64,000 nucleotides of DNA from Neolentinus lepideus HHB14362 ss-1. Taxonomy: Eukaryota; Basidiomycota; Agaricomycetes; Gloeophyllales; Gloeophyllaceae. A program made the translations under genes and the position numbers. Below are positions 44,548 through 56,774 of this stretch, one piece after another. The stretch spans positions 213,254 through 277,253 of the forward strand of contig KV425586.1 of assembly GCA_001632425.1 (NCBI GenBank), in the 5' to 3' direction. The first letter of the stretch is position 1; every line of letters starts with the position of its first letter. The notes under the pieces were generated by a model. It worked only from the letters and a program-made list of their open reading frames with translations. It did no database searches and was not told where the DNA came from.

Positions 44548-45450
44548 TCATTCGGGCGCCACTATGGATGCAGGAAAGTGATCCTCAAACCGGCTAGAAT
44601 CCTCAATGGACACGTCCGGAAGGATGATCAGCCTGCGATGGTTGGTTTCTGCGACATGCACAGCCTCCTCCAATGCTTCCATAAATCGGTTGGGCTCTTC
44701 TCGGTCGGTCGGCGTAAACTGAATAATAATCTGCTCCACTGACGGAACGAGACGTAATGGCTTCGGAGAAGGCCAATCGAGAATGACACCGAGGCCAAAT
44801 ATCCAACGCACTACAGCCAGACTGGATGAGATCTTCGGCAGATGATAAAGACGGATCGTGGTGAGGGACGGAGCATCCAAGTTTCGGACAAAGAAGATGA
44901 TGCTCTCAACCGGACTGTTGATAGGTATAGAGATGGTTAAGCTCGAAAGACTTGGGAGGCGGAGAAGGATATTGAGACTGATTTCGGTTGGTTCAGAGAA
45001 ATGAGATACGGTGATTGTACGTGGGAGAAGGCAGACGAAGTCGCCATAGATGAGAAGGGCAAGCGTCTGAAGGGTGGGGGCCACAAGCTCCAACAGACTA
45101 TACATCACATCTTTCATCAACTTCATGGGAAAGCCGCTCCATAGATAGCCGCGCCGAGTCGTGGTATGGGATGTCCGTTTGTAAATTTCAAGAATTCGTC
45201 GCGAAGCATCGGATATTATCAGATGGCGACAGCCGTCTTTCGCTCGCGGAGTAGCATGTCGAATAGCACGTAAGAGCATATTGATATTGTCGGGACCCAG
45301 TACAACCATACAGTGGAATCTGTACTGCTCAGCGATCGCAGATACGTATCTGGATACGAGGCGCAGGACAGCCAGAGTGCGTCCACAGTCGTCAAAGGAG
45401 GACAGCATCACGATTCTATCCAAGAGTTCGGGAGGTAAATCCGCGAGCAT
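44548..45450 (-). CDS. F-box protein, short family (intact)
   Basis: A single exon; the start is placed at the second methionine (M-L-A-D-L-P-P-E-L-L-D), giving 300 residues, because the paralogues at 46,799 and 55,833 begin the same way. An upstream in-frame ATG at 45,468 would add six residues. The F-box-like N-terminus (L-P-P-E-L-L-D-R-I-V-M-L-S) is followed by L-R-L-V-S-R-Y-V-S-A-I, C-R-H-L-I-I-S-D-A and several leucine-rich segments (for example L-D-A-P-S-L-T-T-I-R), ending with R-R-L-I-I-L-P-D. No acidic tail. Probably an SCF adaptor or a related LRR protein; target unknown. Confidence 0.82.
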   Translation of the reverse strand: MLADLPPELLDRIVMLSSFDDCGRTLAVLRLVSRYVSAIAEQYRFHCMVVLGPDNINMLLRAIRHATPRAKDGCRHLIISDASRRILEIYKRTSHTTTRRGYLWSGFPMKLMKDVMYSLLELVAPTLQTLALLIYGDFVCLLPRTITVSHFSEPTEISLNILLRLPSLSSLTISIPINSPVESIIFFVRNLDAPSLTTIRLYHLPKISSSLAVVRWIFGLGVILDWPSPKPLRLVPSVEQIIIQFTPTDREEPNRFMEALEEAVHVAETNHRRLIILPDVSIEDSSRFEDHFPASIVAPE

Positions 45451-45541
45451 CCTACAGCTAGTATACACCTCGAGGGACGGACACGTCTAGAGAAAGCTGT
45501 TTGTAAATTGTGAGTCACGAGTCACAAATCGCACTGGAGGC

Positions 45542-45549
45542 TATTTATA
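45542..45549 (-). promoter_or_regulatory. TATA box of the short F-box gene
   Basis: TATAAATA on the minus strand, about 92 bp upstream of the start codon at 45,450. Confidence 0.5.
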
Positions 45550-45559
45550 GCGTGTTCGG

Positions 45560-45990
45560 TGCCACAGCATGGTATGCTCTTGAACTCGTTCTCGACGGCG
45601 ATATCTAGTGTCGTACTGCAATTTGTCAGACAATAATATCCAATGGACATTAACAGCTGCACGCAAACCCTCTTTGGATCAGTGTATACATACACATTGC
45701 TCCCACCTTCGTCTGTCCACTGACTTCTGCTAGGAAATTAATACAATGCAGTACATATGGGCCATTACAACGTCGTGTTACCACGCGGCCTCAGAGGGAA
45801 GATAGAACGTGACATAAATGCAGGGTGGAATAATTTCCTCAGCTCTCCCACAAAATAACTATTCTTATTTTCATCCCCAACTTGTTAGCATAAGCTGCGT
45901 GGTCAAATGCTTGTCCGACGAGTCAATGCGTTTAGCATCACATAACCGTCCGGCTCACGTCTGAGCGGGTTGCACCAGTGGCGAAATGTT
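45560..45990. other. Gene-free stretch upstream of the F-box gene at 44,548
   Basis: Promoter-side DNA without open frames worth reporting. Confidence 0.4.
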
Positions 45991-45999
45991 TCGCACAAT

Positions 46000-46530
46000 C
46001 TCCCAATCAGTTGAAGTCCCTTGAAAGTCAGAGATCCTTGTCAGATAGGAAACAGAGGGATGATGGCTTCGATTGAGACGACTGAGTTGTAAAAGACAGG
46101 GGTGCCGTCGCAGTCCAAAAGAATGTACGTCTCGAGAGTTAGAGCTGCAACAGACTCCGCATTGCATCACTCGCCCTACCTCCAAGAGAGAAGGAAAGAG
46201 CAATGCTGAGCGCTGAGCTACGTAGCCCCTCCCAGATTTCGCAAGCATCGTTTGTGACATCCGACATCATGAGATGGCAAAAGTTACTTCTTGCTCTCTC
46301 GACCGCAACAGTGAGTTTCTGAATCCCATTGGGACCTCTACCGCAACAGGTAAAATTGAAACCGTACGACAACACCAGATACATATCTGGAAGGGAGCCG
46401 CAGCGCAGTAGTACGACAAATCCCATAGCTAAATGCCTGCCTGCCCATCAGCTCTGGAGGCAGGTCCAGGAACGTTTCGGGTGTCGAGAAACGTCGTAAT
46501 AGGTGAAGTAGAATGATGTGGGCGCTGGAA
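46000..46530 (-). pseudogene. F-box protein, short family, broken
   Basis: Minus-strand blocks in shifting frames: L-D-L-P-P-E-L-M, A-L-R-L-P-S-R-Y-V-S-G-V-V, V-R-F-Q-F-Y-L, then C-H-L-M-M-S-D-V-T-N-D-A and finally L-E-T-Y-I-L-L-D-C-D-G-T. They match, in order, the intact neighbour at 46,799 (L-A-P-E-L-L; L-R-L-V-S-R-Y-M; C-R-H-L-L-M-S-D-V-T-R-D; L-E-T-L-T-L-S-I-Y). At least two frameshifts and a stop are present. It sits between two intact members on the same strand, consistent with a local tandem array. Confidence 0.8.
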
Positions 46531-46798
46531 GAGAAAACCATACGAATCATTAGACGACGGGGAGATACCCAGATGCAACCATAGAAGGGCGAACATCGTA
46601 CATGACGACATCTACAGAAGGGTTTCGAGGAGTGACAACACTACGGCAGCAGTGTCGTCGGCGCTCAATAGACAGTGAGGACATATCCTATGATACGCGG
46701 AAAGTATTCAATTTCAATTTCAAAAGGCTGACAGTCAGCGCAATAGTTACGAACCGGATGGACAGAGGGGTTGGTAGTATCGGATTTTGGATTTAATT

Positions 46799-47719
46799 TC
46801 ACTGCCAGACTATTGTTATCGGCTCACTCATCGTGCAATCTTCAGCTGGTAAATCCGGAAGGATGACCAGCCTCCGATTCCCTGTCTTCGCAAGATGGTC
46901 AGCCACTTCCCTCAATCGGCTCATACAGCGATCCGTCTCTTCTTCCACCGCCAGCGTGAACTGCAGAGTAAGCAATTCCACCGACGGTATTCCGTGGGCC
47001 TCTACCTGGTACTCATCCAGCGGGACGTGGGCGCCAAATATGACCCGCACTACCTCCAAGCTGAACGACGTCTTCGTGAGGTAGGAGAGGCAGATTTTAG
47101 TGAGAGATGGGGCCTGAATTCTTTTAAGAAACTTGGAAATAGGCCTCGGGCTAGCGATAGCAAAGGACACTACTAAGTTTGCGAGCTTTGGTAGACGAAT
47201 ATTGGGCGTATGGAAAGAAACAAAGATTAATGAGCGAGCATGTACATGGAGATGGCGGAGTTGAGGAAACGAATTGGGGAAAATAGTCGTATGAGTCGAG
47301 TGTTCATAAATCGAAAGAGTGAGTGTCTCCAAGACGGGAGCTACAAGGTTGAGCAAAAAGCAGATTACGTTGTGCGCAGCGTCTTCTGGGAGATAACACG
47401 GGACGTCCCACGAGTCCCTCGCAATCGCGCACCTCCTGTGCAGTTCACTCGAAACATCGCGGGTTACATCGGACATTAGCAGGTGCCGACACCCGCTCCG
47501 TGCCTGCGCAGATGCATCTCTGATAGCCTTGGAGACCCTTTCAATCGAATTGCGTCCCATCACTTCGATAGAGTGGAATCTGTGCGGCTCTACGACCGCA
47601 CACATGTATCTCGACACGAGACGCAGCACGGCTGCTGTGTGCCCGTTGTCATCCTCGAGCGCTAGTAGGACAATGTTCTCCAAGAGTTCTGGAGCCAGGT
47701 TCAGGAGCGTTGCTGGCAT
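46799..47719 (-). CDS. F-box protein, short family (intact)
   Basis: A single exon of 306 residues starting at M-P-A-T-L-L-N-L-A-P-E-L-L-E-N-I-V. The frame extends upstream to 47,830 but that part does not match paralogues. It contains A-V-L-R-L-V-S-R-Y-M, the family block C-R-H-L-L-M-S-D-V, L-E-T-L-T-L-S-I-Y, I-Q-A-P-S-L-T-K-I and the terminal R-R-L-V-I-L-P-D-L-P. Same layout as the genes at 44,548 and 55,833. Likely an SCF adaptor; substrate unknown. Confidence 0.82.
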   Translation of the reverse strand: MPATLLNLAPELLENIVLLALEDDNGHTAAVLRLVSRYMCAVVEPHRFHSIEVMGRNSIERVSKAIRDASAQARSGCRHLLMSDVTRDVSSELHRRCAIARDSWDVPCYLPEDAAHNVICFLLNLVAPVLETLTLSIYEHSTHTTIFPNSFPQLRHLHVHARSLIFVSFHTPNIRLPKLANLVVSFAIASPRPISKFLKRIQAPSLTKICLSYLTKTSFSLEVVRVIFGAHVPLDEYQVEAHGIPSVELLTLQFTLAVEEETDRCMSRLREVADHLAKTGNRRLVILPDLPAEDCTMSEPITIVWQ

Positions 47720-50469
47720 ACTCTGAGCCCAGAAGGTGATGTGGTGGTTCGAAGTAAACGCCCATGGAGAGGACTTGATAGCGCGCAGCTTCCACGCCTT
47801 TCCACGCCCGCTTGGCCTCGGACCAATCATAGCCTTTCTTTGTCTCTGTTTGGCTCAACAGTCACGCTTACTATAAAATGCTTCAACAAATTCCAAGTTA
47901 CTGCTGAAGTCTTCGGTAGCAACACGAGAACATCCCTGACTGTCTCCGCAGCTTGTTTTACTAATATTGAACTGTTTTAAGGCATTCTACGTACTAGGCA
48001 TTCCGGTAGTACCTTGCTTCAAACTGGCTCTTCGTTCAAGACACTTCCTCTGATCACTTCCCGCATTGGTTGTCAGGCCTTCAGGGACTCAGTCGACACA
48101 ACGGATCTCAGTACGTTCTTGAAAATTTCTGATACTTAGCTGGCCGCGGATGCCTGTCACGCCCAACGGATGTATCTCAATGTTTCGATGTTTAGATATC
48201 TCGCGTCCCTATTTTCGTGTCGCTAGTCCTCCTGTGCGATGTTGGCTCGATCCGAAGCTCCAATCCTAAGCTGCCTAGCTATTACGTGGTCTATCGTGTG
48301 AATTCAAGACTGCCTTAGGCGGAGCATCAGATTCAGATGACGAGAGAAGGCTAAGCTTCAGCGAGTTTTCGCCTTCTCACGTCCGCCTTCTCGACTTCAC
48401 AGTCTGCAGAAGGATCCCGCATGTCATATCTCCAGAAGTACGTGGCTCCGATTCAATGGTAGCAGCAGACTGTGCTCCCTCGCGAACACTGCACAATAAT
48501 AGCAGGCTGGAATCCCGATACTACAATATCCCGAAGAATGCAAGGTAATGTACTACTTTACCCTAAAGATGTTTCGGTTCATGCCACCACATTGATGATG
48601 TACTATAGACATTGCAGTAGCGGCAGCTGCGCCCGAAAGCGCATCTTAAAATTTATCTTTGGAGCGAGCCTTCTCCGTTAATTGTATCCCACCGAGGATG
48701 CATGTGAAGTCCCAGGTACCAATAACACATTTAGCGCTGGCACCACAGTCCTGTGACCTGTCGTTTACCCCTGGATCTGTTAGACCATCGGACTCAGACG
48801 GGACTGTGGGGCTCACTAGACTACGATGGTTCTAAATCGATTACAGTTCCATGTTACCGATACAGCCGGTATTTGGAACGCTCGTGATCGAAGAATGCAC
48901 AAGAATAGTACGGTGGTGCACGTAAAGTGCGATCTGCTCCTTTGATGTTATAGCAGATGAAGTATACTTAATTCGTGACAATGCTTAATGGATTGGACTC
49001 CGCTTACTCTGGCTGAAACTTAGGTGCATATCCTCCAAGAGTATTGCGTGATTTTTGGGCACCTGGCGCTCGAATTACACTGTTAGGAGTTCAGGAACAA
49101 TACTGATAAGCCACTATTTCTTTGCCTCAGGTCGGTTCCGCGTGGCACCCCGCTCTTTGAAGGGAGCAGCGAGGACCGTAGTATGGTGTCAACCGTCCAG
49201 ACGGTTCGCTGCGATGCTGCATACCTCGAGTGCATCTCTTATGCAAGTAAGCTGTAGCAGCGATGTCGTGCATAGCACCTGCGGTAATTTCCCAAGCTAC
49301 CGCCATCGGCGACCTGACATGACGAATTTCGCATGCCAGGACGCGACTTGAATGTGATCAGATTCTCGTAATAACTTTATCTGGTCCAGGCGCTCCCGCA
49401 TCGCTGTCCAGGTATTCTACGAGCGGTGCCACTGGGTAGTCAGTCCCTAAGGCTCCCGTTCAAGTCTAGTCACGGACGCTGCTACAGAGGAATTCCTGAA
49501 CAAAGTATCTGGGGGCCTACCAATATCATCCTATAATCTGTCTCGTCTTCATTGTGATTCATTGGCACACTTGGTATTAGCCTGTCAGAGTCTGGAATAA
49601 TTCACTGCCTCGCACCGGCACGATCAGCTTGTGAGGACCATATTGCCAACGAGCAGTCCGGGTATGTGCATGTTTCGAATCAGACCCTGAGCTACCCCAA
49701 ACGTTAACATTTACCATCTAGTGTACTACTCATATATCGAACTTCGCATGCCAGGCCCTCCGCATCACATCGGCTTCTAGTGGACGAGGCTTGACATGAT
49801 GAATTTCGTGACCTGAAGATGATTAAATTCTGTCAATAGCATTATCTCATCTAGGCACTCACTCATTTCATTCTGCCGGCTATGTGAGCAAACTATCTTT
49901 CCGAGGACGCCCCTATAGACATCTGTCATGCTGACCAGGATCTGAGAAGATCAAGAGAACAGACCTCGCCTTGTCATCCGCGGTATTAACATGACACCTA
50001 ACATCCGGAATTGGTACATTATATCCATCTAGGAATAGAAACTGTCCCGTTCAAGGTTCTCAATCCGACTTCAATACTACTCCTCGCACCCCGCTGCATA
50101 TTACCCAGTTAAATATGTTATTTATGAAGACGATGTCCCAGATGAGGCTCACATATTCTTCCTGAAAACCCGAACAGGCAGGACGTTCCGCCATTGTCTC
50201 GATTAATAGTTCTCTGACTTTTTTCGTACCAGATTCATTCGGTATCTGTTACATTCGTACTAACGATATTGTTTCGCTAAGTTTACTTCTCGATCTCCAT
50301 TCCGACGCTGTGCCTTGCCTTCAACTTGGAGGTTAGTGGCGTCGAGCTTGGGAGCTGAGGTCGCAATTTGACTTTCTTTGTCAGTTCTCTCCTGAACGGT
50401 GGGAGGCTAATATCCATTATTGATCATTCTTTCATTCCATGATTTGATTTGGTGGCCCCCCTCTGCAGG
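47720..50469. other. Long gene-free region upstream of P450-C
   Basis: About 2.7 kb with no supportable gene. The frames at 48,472-48,681 and 49,055-49,351 have no domain. It contains the diverged repeat pair described separately (49,300 and 49,780). The last 100 bp form the P450-C promoter. Confidence 0.4.
49300..49900. repeat. Diverged direct repeat, spacing about 478 bp
   Basis: The segment near 49,312-49,420 (gacatgacgaatttcg, then gatca-attct, taactttatct, ccaggcgctc) is echoed near 49,790-49,900 (gacatgatgaatttcg, gattaaattct, agcattatct, taggcactc). Non-coding and strongly diverged. Confidence 0.45.
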
Positions 50470-50477
50470 TATAAAAG
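50470..50477 (+). promoter_or_regulatory. TATA box of P450-C
   Basis: TATAAAAG, 43 bp before the start codon at 50,520, a compact promoter spacing. Confidence 0.55.
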
Positions 50478-50519
50478 CCACACTAGCCTTAGATCTTCCG
50501 CCATATATCGTTTGCCAGG

Positions 50520-52700
50520 ATGTCGCCTCTAATGTCGACTCTTCTGTGTGCCGTAGCTGGCATAGCACTAATTCTGACCAAGGCATACTTACAACGAAAG
50601 TGGGTCAAGTCTGGACTTTCTTTCCCTCCAGGTCCTAGGCCTCTCCCTGTCCTCGGAAATATGCTGGATGTCCCGAGGAAAACGGCGTGGAAGACATATG
50701 CTGCCTGGAGCAAACAATTTGGTATTGAATTTCGACGCTTTATGTTCATTTTGTATGACTGAGTTTGTGTTTGATAGGTGACATCATTCATTTGAACATC
50801 TTAGGCCAACACATTGTTATCATCAATTCTGTCAAGGTTGCGAACGACTTGTTTGAGAAACGCGCCAATATTTACTCTGACAAACCCATTGTGCCAATGC
50901 TTGAACTGTAAGAATATTCCCTTTTGTGGTTGGTGCGCAGATGAGCCCGTTGTGTAATTCAGGACAGGCTGGAAACATGCTTTCGGAGTGATGCCATATA
51001 ACGAATCTTGGAAGAAGCACAGGCGGATGTTCCAACAGATGTTCTCCCGAGAACAAGTGTCACGCTACAATAACAGCATGGTTAGGAAGGCTCATGCACT
51101 CGTACAGAGAGTTCTCGACAACCCAGGGAATTTCTATGATCATGCTTTCTAGTGTGTATGATTCTTAGCGACCCGAGATACTGTGGATCTGACGAGGAAT
51201 ACAGCTGGTCCACTGACAGTATTATGGCCACTGTGTACAACTACGACGTAACATCTAAGGACGATCACTACGTGGTCATTGCAGAACATGCACTTGGATT
51301 CCTTGCCAAATGCCTGCTGCCGGGCGCATTTCTGGTGAATTATTTACCCTTCCGTGAGCACGCGCAATGATTTCCATGCTTTATGTCCTATTTTACTTAA
51401 GACTCGTATGTTTCGACATCCATCAGTACAACATCTCCCCGATTGGCTGCCCGGGATGGGGTTCAAGAGGTTTGCAACCGCTTGCCACAAGTATACGGTT
51501 GAAATGCGCAATGTTCCGTATGAGTTGACAAAGAAACAGATGACAGAAGGAATCCCGGAGGCCTGCGTTACCTCTGACCTTATTGATAATGCAGTGTCGA
51601 AGGGAGAGTTGAACGATGAAGAGGAAGAGTTCATCAAGAGAGTTTCATGGCAAGCATATTCCGGTAGGATTGGTTTCACCGTCCCATGTTACATGTATCT
51701 GATCTTGTTTATGGCCCAGCTGGGTATGACACCGTAAGCATCCGGTTCCGCGTATTCTATTTGGTGATTGATCGAATATGCATGTGCGCCTAGACCGCGG
51801 GTTCAGTTCTCTGTGGCGTACTTGCTCTTCTGCTCTTCCCGGAGGCGCAGCGCAAAGCGCAGGCAGAGATAGACTCAGTCGTCGGGAGCGACCGCCTTCC
51901 TGACTTTCGAGACCATGACGCGTTGCCTTACACAGAGGCTCTACTAAGAGAAGTTCTCAGGTGGGGTCCAGTGACGCCTATGGGTGCGTACGATATTTCT
52001 TGAAAGGATCCCTGTATGTGTTATAATGACCGCCCATCACTACTCAGGCATGCCACACCGTGCTGCGGAAGACGACGCTTATAACGGTTACTACATCCCC
52101 AAAGGTTACCACCATGCCTTACTTCGGGTGTCCGTGCTGAACCTATGTCCGTAGGCGCCATCATCTTTGGAAATGTTTGGTGACTTACTACCTCTCTTGG
52201 ACGTGGATATATATAACGGGCGACAAGCTGAGACTAAGCGTTTTATTAGGGGTATGTTGCATAACGCAGATACATATGAAGATCCAGAACAGTTCATGCC
52301 GGAACGATGGCTTAAAAGCGACGGGACCTTGAAGGAAGACTTTCCTATCCAGGCTTTTGGATTCGGACGCCGGTACGAGACCACTATTTGCACCTTGTAA
52401 TTCCTGCTTAGTCGTGATGATGCAGACTTTGCGCTGGACGCTACATGGCTACCGAGAACGTTTGGATGGCCCTGGTTATGATATTGTCTGTGTTCAATAT
52501 AAGCAAGGCTAAGAACGAGGCTGGAGATGAGATTCCCGTCACAGCCGAGTTTAGCGATGGGTGGCTCTGGTATAGAATAATTCCCTTTATATACGAGCAC
52601 GACTCATGCCTATCCTTTCAGCCGTCCAGTTCCGTTCAAGTGTGACATCACTCCTCGCAGTCCTAATACGGCGAGACTGGTTCAAGACTTCAGCCTGTGA
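50520..52700 (+). CDS. Cytochrome P450-C (CYP monooxygenase), intact
   Basis: Twelve exons: 50520-50721, 50778-50907, 50963-51151, 51205-51353, 51427-51663, 51720-51733 (a 14-nt microexon), 51794-51983, 52048-52104, 52155-52179, 52250-52372, 52426-52569 and 52622-52700. Every border is GT-AG and every phase fits, giving 512 residues with no stop. Features are an N-terminal anchor (3-22), F-P-P-G-P-R-P-L-P-V-L-G hinge, helix-I A-G-Y-D-T-T at 303-308 (split over the microexon), E-V-L-R at 360-363, and heme loop F-G-F-G-R-R-L-C-A-G with Cys441. It should be an ER-bound monooxygenase. It shares intron positions with P450-A and P450-B but is clearly diverged. As the only undamaged P450 here, it is the best candidate oxidase for the terpene product, though 30 kb away. 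Confidence 0.92.
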
Positions 52701-53508
52701 AGGTAAAGATTCGAAATGGTGTATGAGGTGTAAGCTCAATCAGATCAGCTGTGCATCGTAGCATAAGGATGTTCTTCGACTTTGTAATGCAGACGATGAT
52801 GTTTCTACTGAGAACCACAACGCTGTCCTTCGTCGGTGTTCGGTACATGGAGTGTGAGAATCTTTGGGACTAAAATCCGATTCCGTAGTCCCTTCGTAGG
52901 CGAGTTGTCGCACATGGTCTCAGTACGACAGGTCGAAGACAGGCGAGACGCGAGATTTGAGGGCGGCCACAAAGGACGAGGGCTTTAAATATATATTACT
53001 GAGGTGCTAAGTATCATACGAGTGAAAGACGATGATGTCAGTGAATGCTGTGAAAGAAATGAGAATAGCGAGTCCCAGCAATGATACGTCCACTGTCGAT
53101 ATTATTCCAAAAATGACAATGTGAATAAAAGGAGGACAACGAGACTAACAACATTCAAAGAGGTAGATGCGAAGGACTTTCACAAACGATATCGGAGTGG
53201 CACGTCCATTGGCCGCCGGAGTTATCGCTGAACTCACCCAGTAGTATTAGTTTTGAGACTATGGCAGAGGTTCGGAGGTTTCGCCTCGAAACTCATTTTC
53301 GGAGCATGAATCTCACTCGCTCAGCATGATCGTATGAACTTTGATCACAACTCGAAAGCTGTTCTGAGAAAAGGCACGGCGAGAACTTTCCGAGATGCCT
53401 TTGAATATCTGGATAGGAATCGAGATTCGTCTCCGTAGAGCACAACAATCATAGAGGGGTCAAACAATCAAACACATGGAAACCGGCACGAACCTATCAC
53501 ACAGCTCC
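52701..53508. other. Intergenic region between P450-C and the PLP-homeostasis gene
   Basis: Convergent 3' flanks. No open frame or repeat of note. Confidence 0.45.
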
Positions 53509-54694
<1,186 letters not shown>

Positions 54695-54736
54695 CTATCA
54701 GGATTCGGTGCGCGCTGCTCCTAAGGTCGATCTTGC

Positions 54737-54901
54737 ATGTTCACTGATCTGTCTTCCGAACTCCTGGAAACCGTTGTTCGACTAGTCTCCATCGATGGCG
54801 CTGGTCCCTCTGCGTTCCGTGTCTGGACTGCGCATCCGGGGGCCGTGGAAGGGATGAAACGCTCTCATAGACGTGACCCAAGAGGCAAGAAATGTCTGTA
54901 A
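54737..54901 (+). pseudogene. F-box short-family N-terminal fragment
   Basis: A 54-codon frame beginning M-F-T-D-L-S-S-E-L-L-E-T-V-V-R-L-V-S-I-D matches the start of the intact gene at 55,833 (M-L-T-D-L-P-P-E-L-L-E-K-I-A-L-L-A-S-L-D). It then diverges through a frameshift where L-R-L-V-S-R-Y should follow, and ends at a TAA. It is about 0.9 kb upstream of the intact copy on the same strand, so an eroded tandem duplicate. Confidence 0.75.
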
Positions 54902-55830
54902 TCGGCCGATAATGTTCAGGGTTCCGCGGCATCCTTGAATTAAACTACGTGGTACCCTCCTGATGCGTCTAAGGGGGTTACGAGTTGGTCGAACGAGGAA
55001 GTCAGGTAACAGGCGAGTAATTCGTGTAGGTTGCTAAGGACTGTTATTGGAAGCCAGAGTTGATCTAGGCAGCAGCTAGTTATTTGTGGTGAGCGAGGAA
55101 AGCTGCTTTATCTGGCTCGTCTCATTCAATTTCCAATCATTTAATACCGCAGGATATGGCGAGCAAGTAATTCATGCTTTCCGGACGAAACCACACCTTC
55201 GCCGCATCATAATATACCTATATGGCTTGTTCCAAGTACACGACAAACCTATACCCTGTCAAGATGACGTGGACTAAGACGAGCATGCATTCGCTTTTCT
55301 AGTCTATCTAGGATATCGTATGATGTGCCTCTCATTTCTGTTTAATGGAACCGAGTCACTTGTTTCAGCGTGCATGGCGATTGATCGTCGGCCTACTTGT
55401 TCCGAAGTTTCCTAGGAGATAGGATTCCCCATCGTAATGAGAAGATTGCTCTTGGTACGTGCGTGGTGTTCTCCCACTGTCTGTTCTTGGAAGCTGACCA
55501 GCAGTTCTTATCAATTCAACAAGATCAGTCGCTGCGCCACGGTACCTTTCAAGGCTGTCGTTGCCCATTAACTTAGATGGGCTGTACCTGCGCGTCATGT
55601 GTTCTGTATAGTTCAATGGGCAAGCATGCTAGTCATGGAGCCATTCAGTCATCGATCAACATCTGTCGGAGTGTCCTGAATGACTTTCTGGAGTGAATCA
55701 TTGTAGGTCTCACTCCATTAGTGCGATCATTCTTGGTATATTGGTTGTTGACTACGTGGCGGTATACGTCAGACTCATCGAATGCCATCATATAATAGCC
55801 CAGAGCTTATACACGCACCATTAGCACCCA
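54902..55830. other. Degenerate stretch between F-box fragment and F-box gene
   Basis: This may contain the eroded remainder of the fragment at 54,737, but no aligned block could be found. The frame at 55,086-55,277 has no recognisable domain. Confidence 0.35.
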
Positions 55831-55832
55831 CC

Positions 55833-56774
55833 ATGCTCACCGACTTACCTCCTGAATTGTTGGAGAAGATAGCTTTGCTTGCCTCCCTCGACGGCAGTGG
55901 GCGCACAGCAGCGTCACTACGTCTTGTATCCCGATACGTCTCCGCTGTTGCCGAGCCATACACCTTCTACTGTATCTCCGTCCATGGGCCACAGATGATG
56001 TCTCGGTTGTGCAACGATATCGGCAACGCCAGCTTCAAGGCGAGGAACAATTGTCGTCACCTATTAATGTCCGACGTTGCAGAAGATGTTCTTCGCAAGC
56101 TGGAGGCGCGAAATACGCCTGTGGACTCCAGCCTCGACATCTTCTACTCTCCTGGTCACGGGGCGAGTGACCTGATGCTTGCACTGTTGAAAGTCGTGGC
56201 ACCAACGCTGGAGACATTCACTTTGCTCATCTACGATGGATCTACACTTGTCTACGAACGGATTCTATCCGTCAAATACCCCTTACTTCGCAACTTCCAC
56301 ATTCACCTGCGCAGCCTAGCACTAATCAGGCGGCTGGATCGTAAACTTCATTTGCCAGCACTTCATTCCTTGCATGTATCCTTTGCCTTCGTCGCTGACC
56401 GGCATAACATGGATATGGCCATCAATTTCCTGACCACCATTCGAGCTGAGAATCTCGCCTCAGCCCAGCTTTCGGGTGTCAGGAATAGCTCGATATCCGT
56501 CGATGGCCTACGTTCCACAGTCGGGGAGAGTTATCATGCATATGCTGGTTTGGCAGATCCGGGGCCGTTGGCGCCATCTGTTCAGCAGCTCCTTGTACAA
56601 GCTATAATGTCCCCGACAATTCTGTTCGGAAATCCTCTCAAGTACTTGACGAACGAACTCAGCACAAGAAGTGATCAGAGATTCGTAGTATTGCCTGAAA
56701 CGATGGGCATGACCTACGAGACTTGCAGAGATGAATGGACGAAGAGTCTCGGAGCGTTCGGCGACAGTACATAA
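55833..56774 (+). CDS. F-box protein, short family (intact)
   Basis: A single exon. The start at the internal methionine (M-L-T-D-L-P-P-E-L-L-E-K-I) gives 313 residues and matches the paralogues; the frame opens at 55,782. Blocks in order are S-L-R-L-V-S-R-Y-V-S-A-V-A-E-P-Y, C-R-H-L-L-M-S-D-V-A-E-D-V, L-E-T-F-T-L-L-I-Y-D-G-S, leucine-rich segments, and R-F-V-V-L-P-E near the end. It is in the opposite orientation to the members at 44,548 and 46,799. Probable SCF adaptor; no substrate evidence. Confidence 0.82.
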   Translation: MLTDLPPELLEKIALLASLDGSGRTAASLRLVSRYVSAVAEPYTFYCISVHGPQMMSRLCNDIGNASFKARNNCRHLLMSDVAEDVLRKLEARNTPVDSSLDIFYSPGHGASDLMLALLKVVAPTLETFTLLIYDGSTLVYERILSVKYPLLRNFHIHLRSLALIRRLDRKLHLPALHSLHVSFAFVADRHNMDMAINFLTTIRAENLASAQLSGVRNSSISVDGLRSTVGESYHAYAGLADPGPLAPSVQQLLVQAIMSPTILFGNPLKYLTNELSTRSDQRFVVLPETMGMTYETCRDEWTKSLGAFGDST

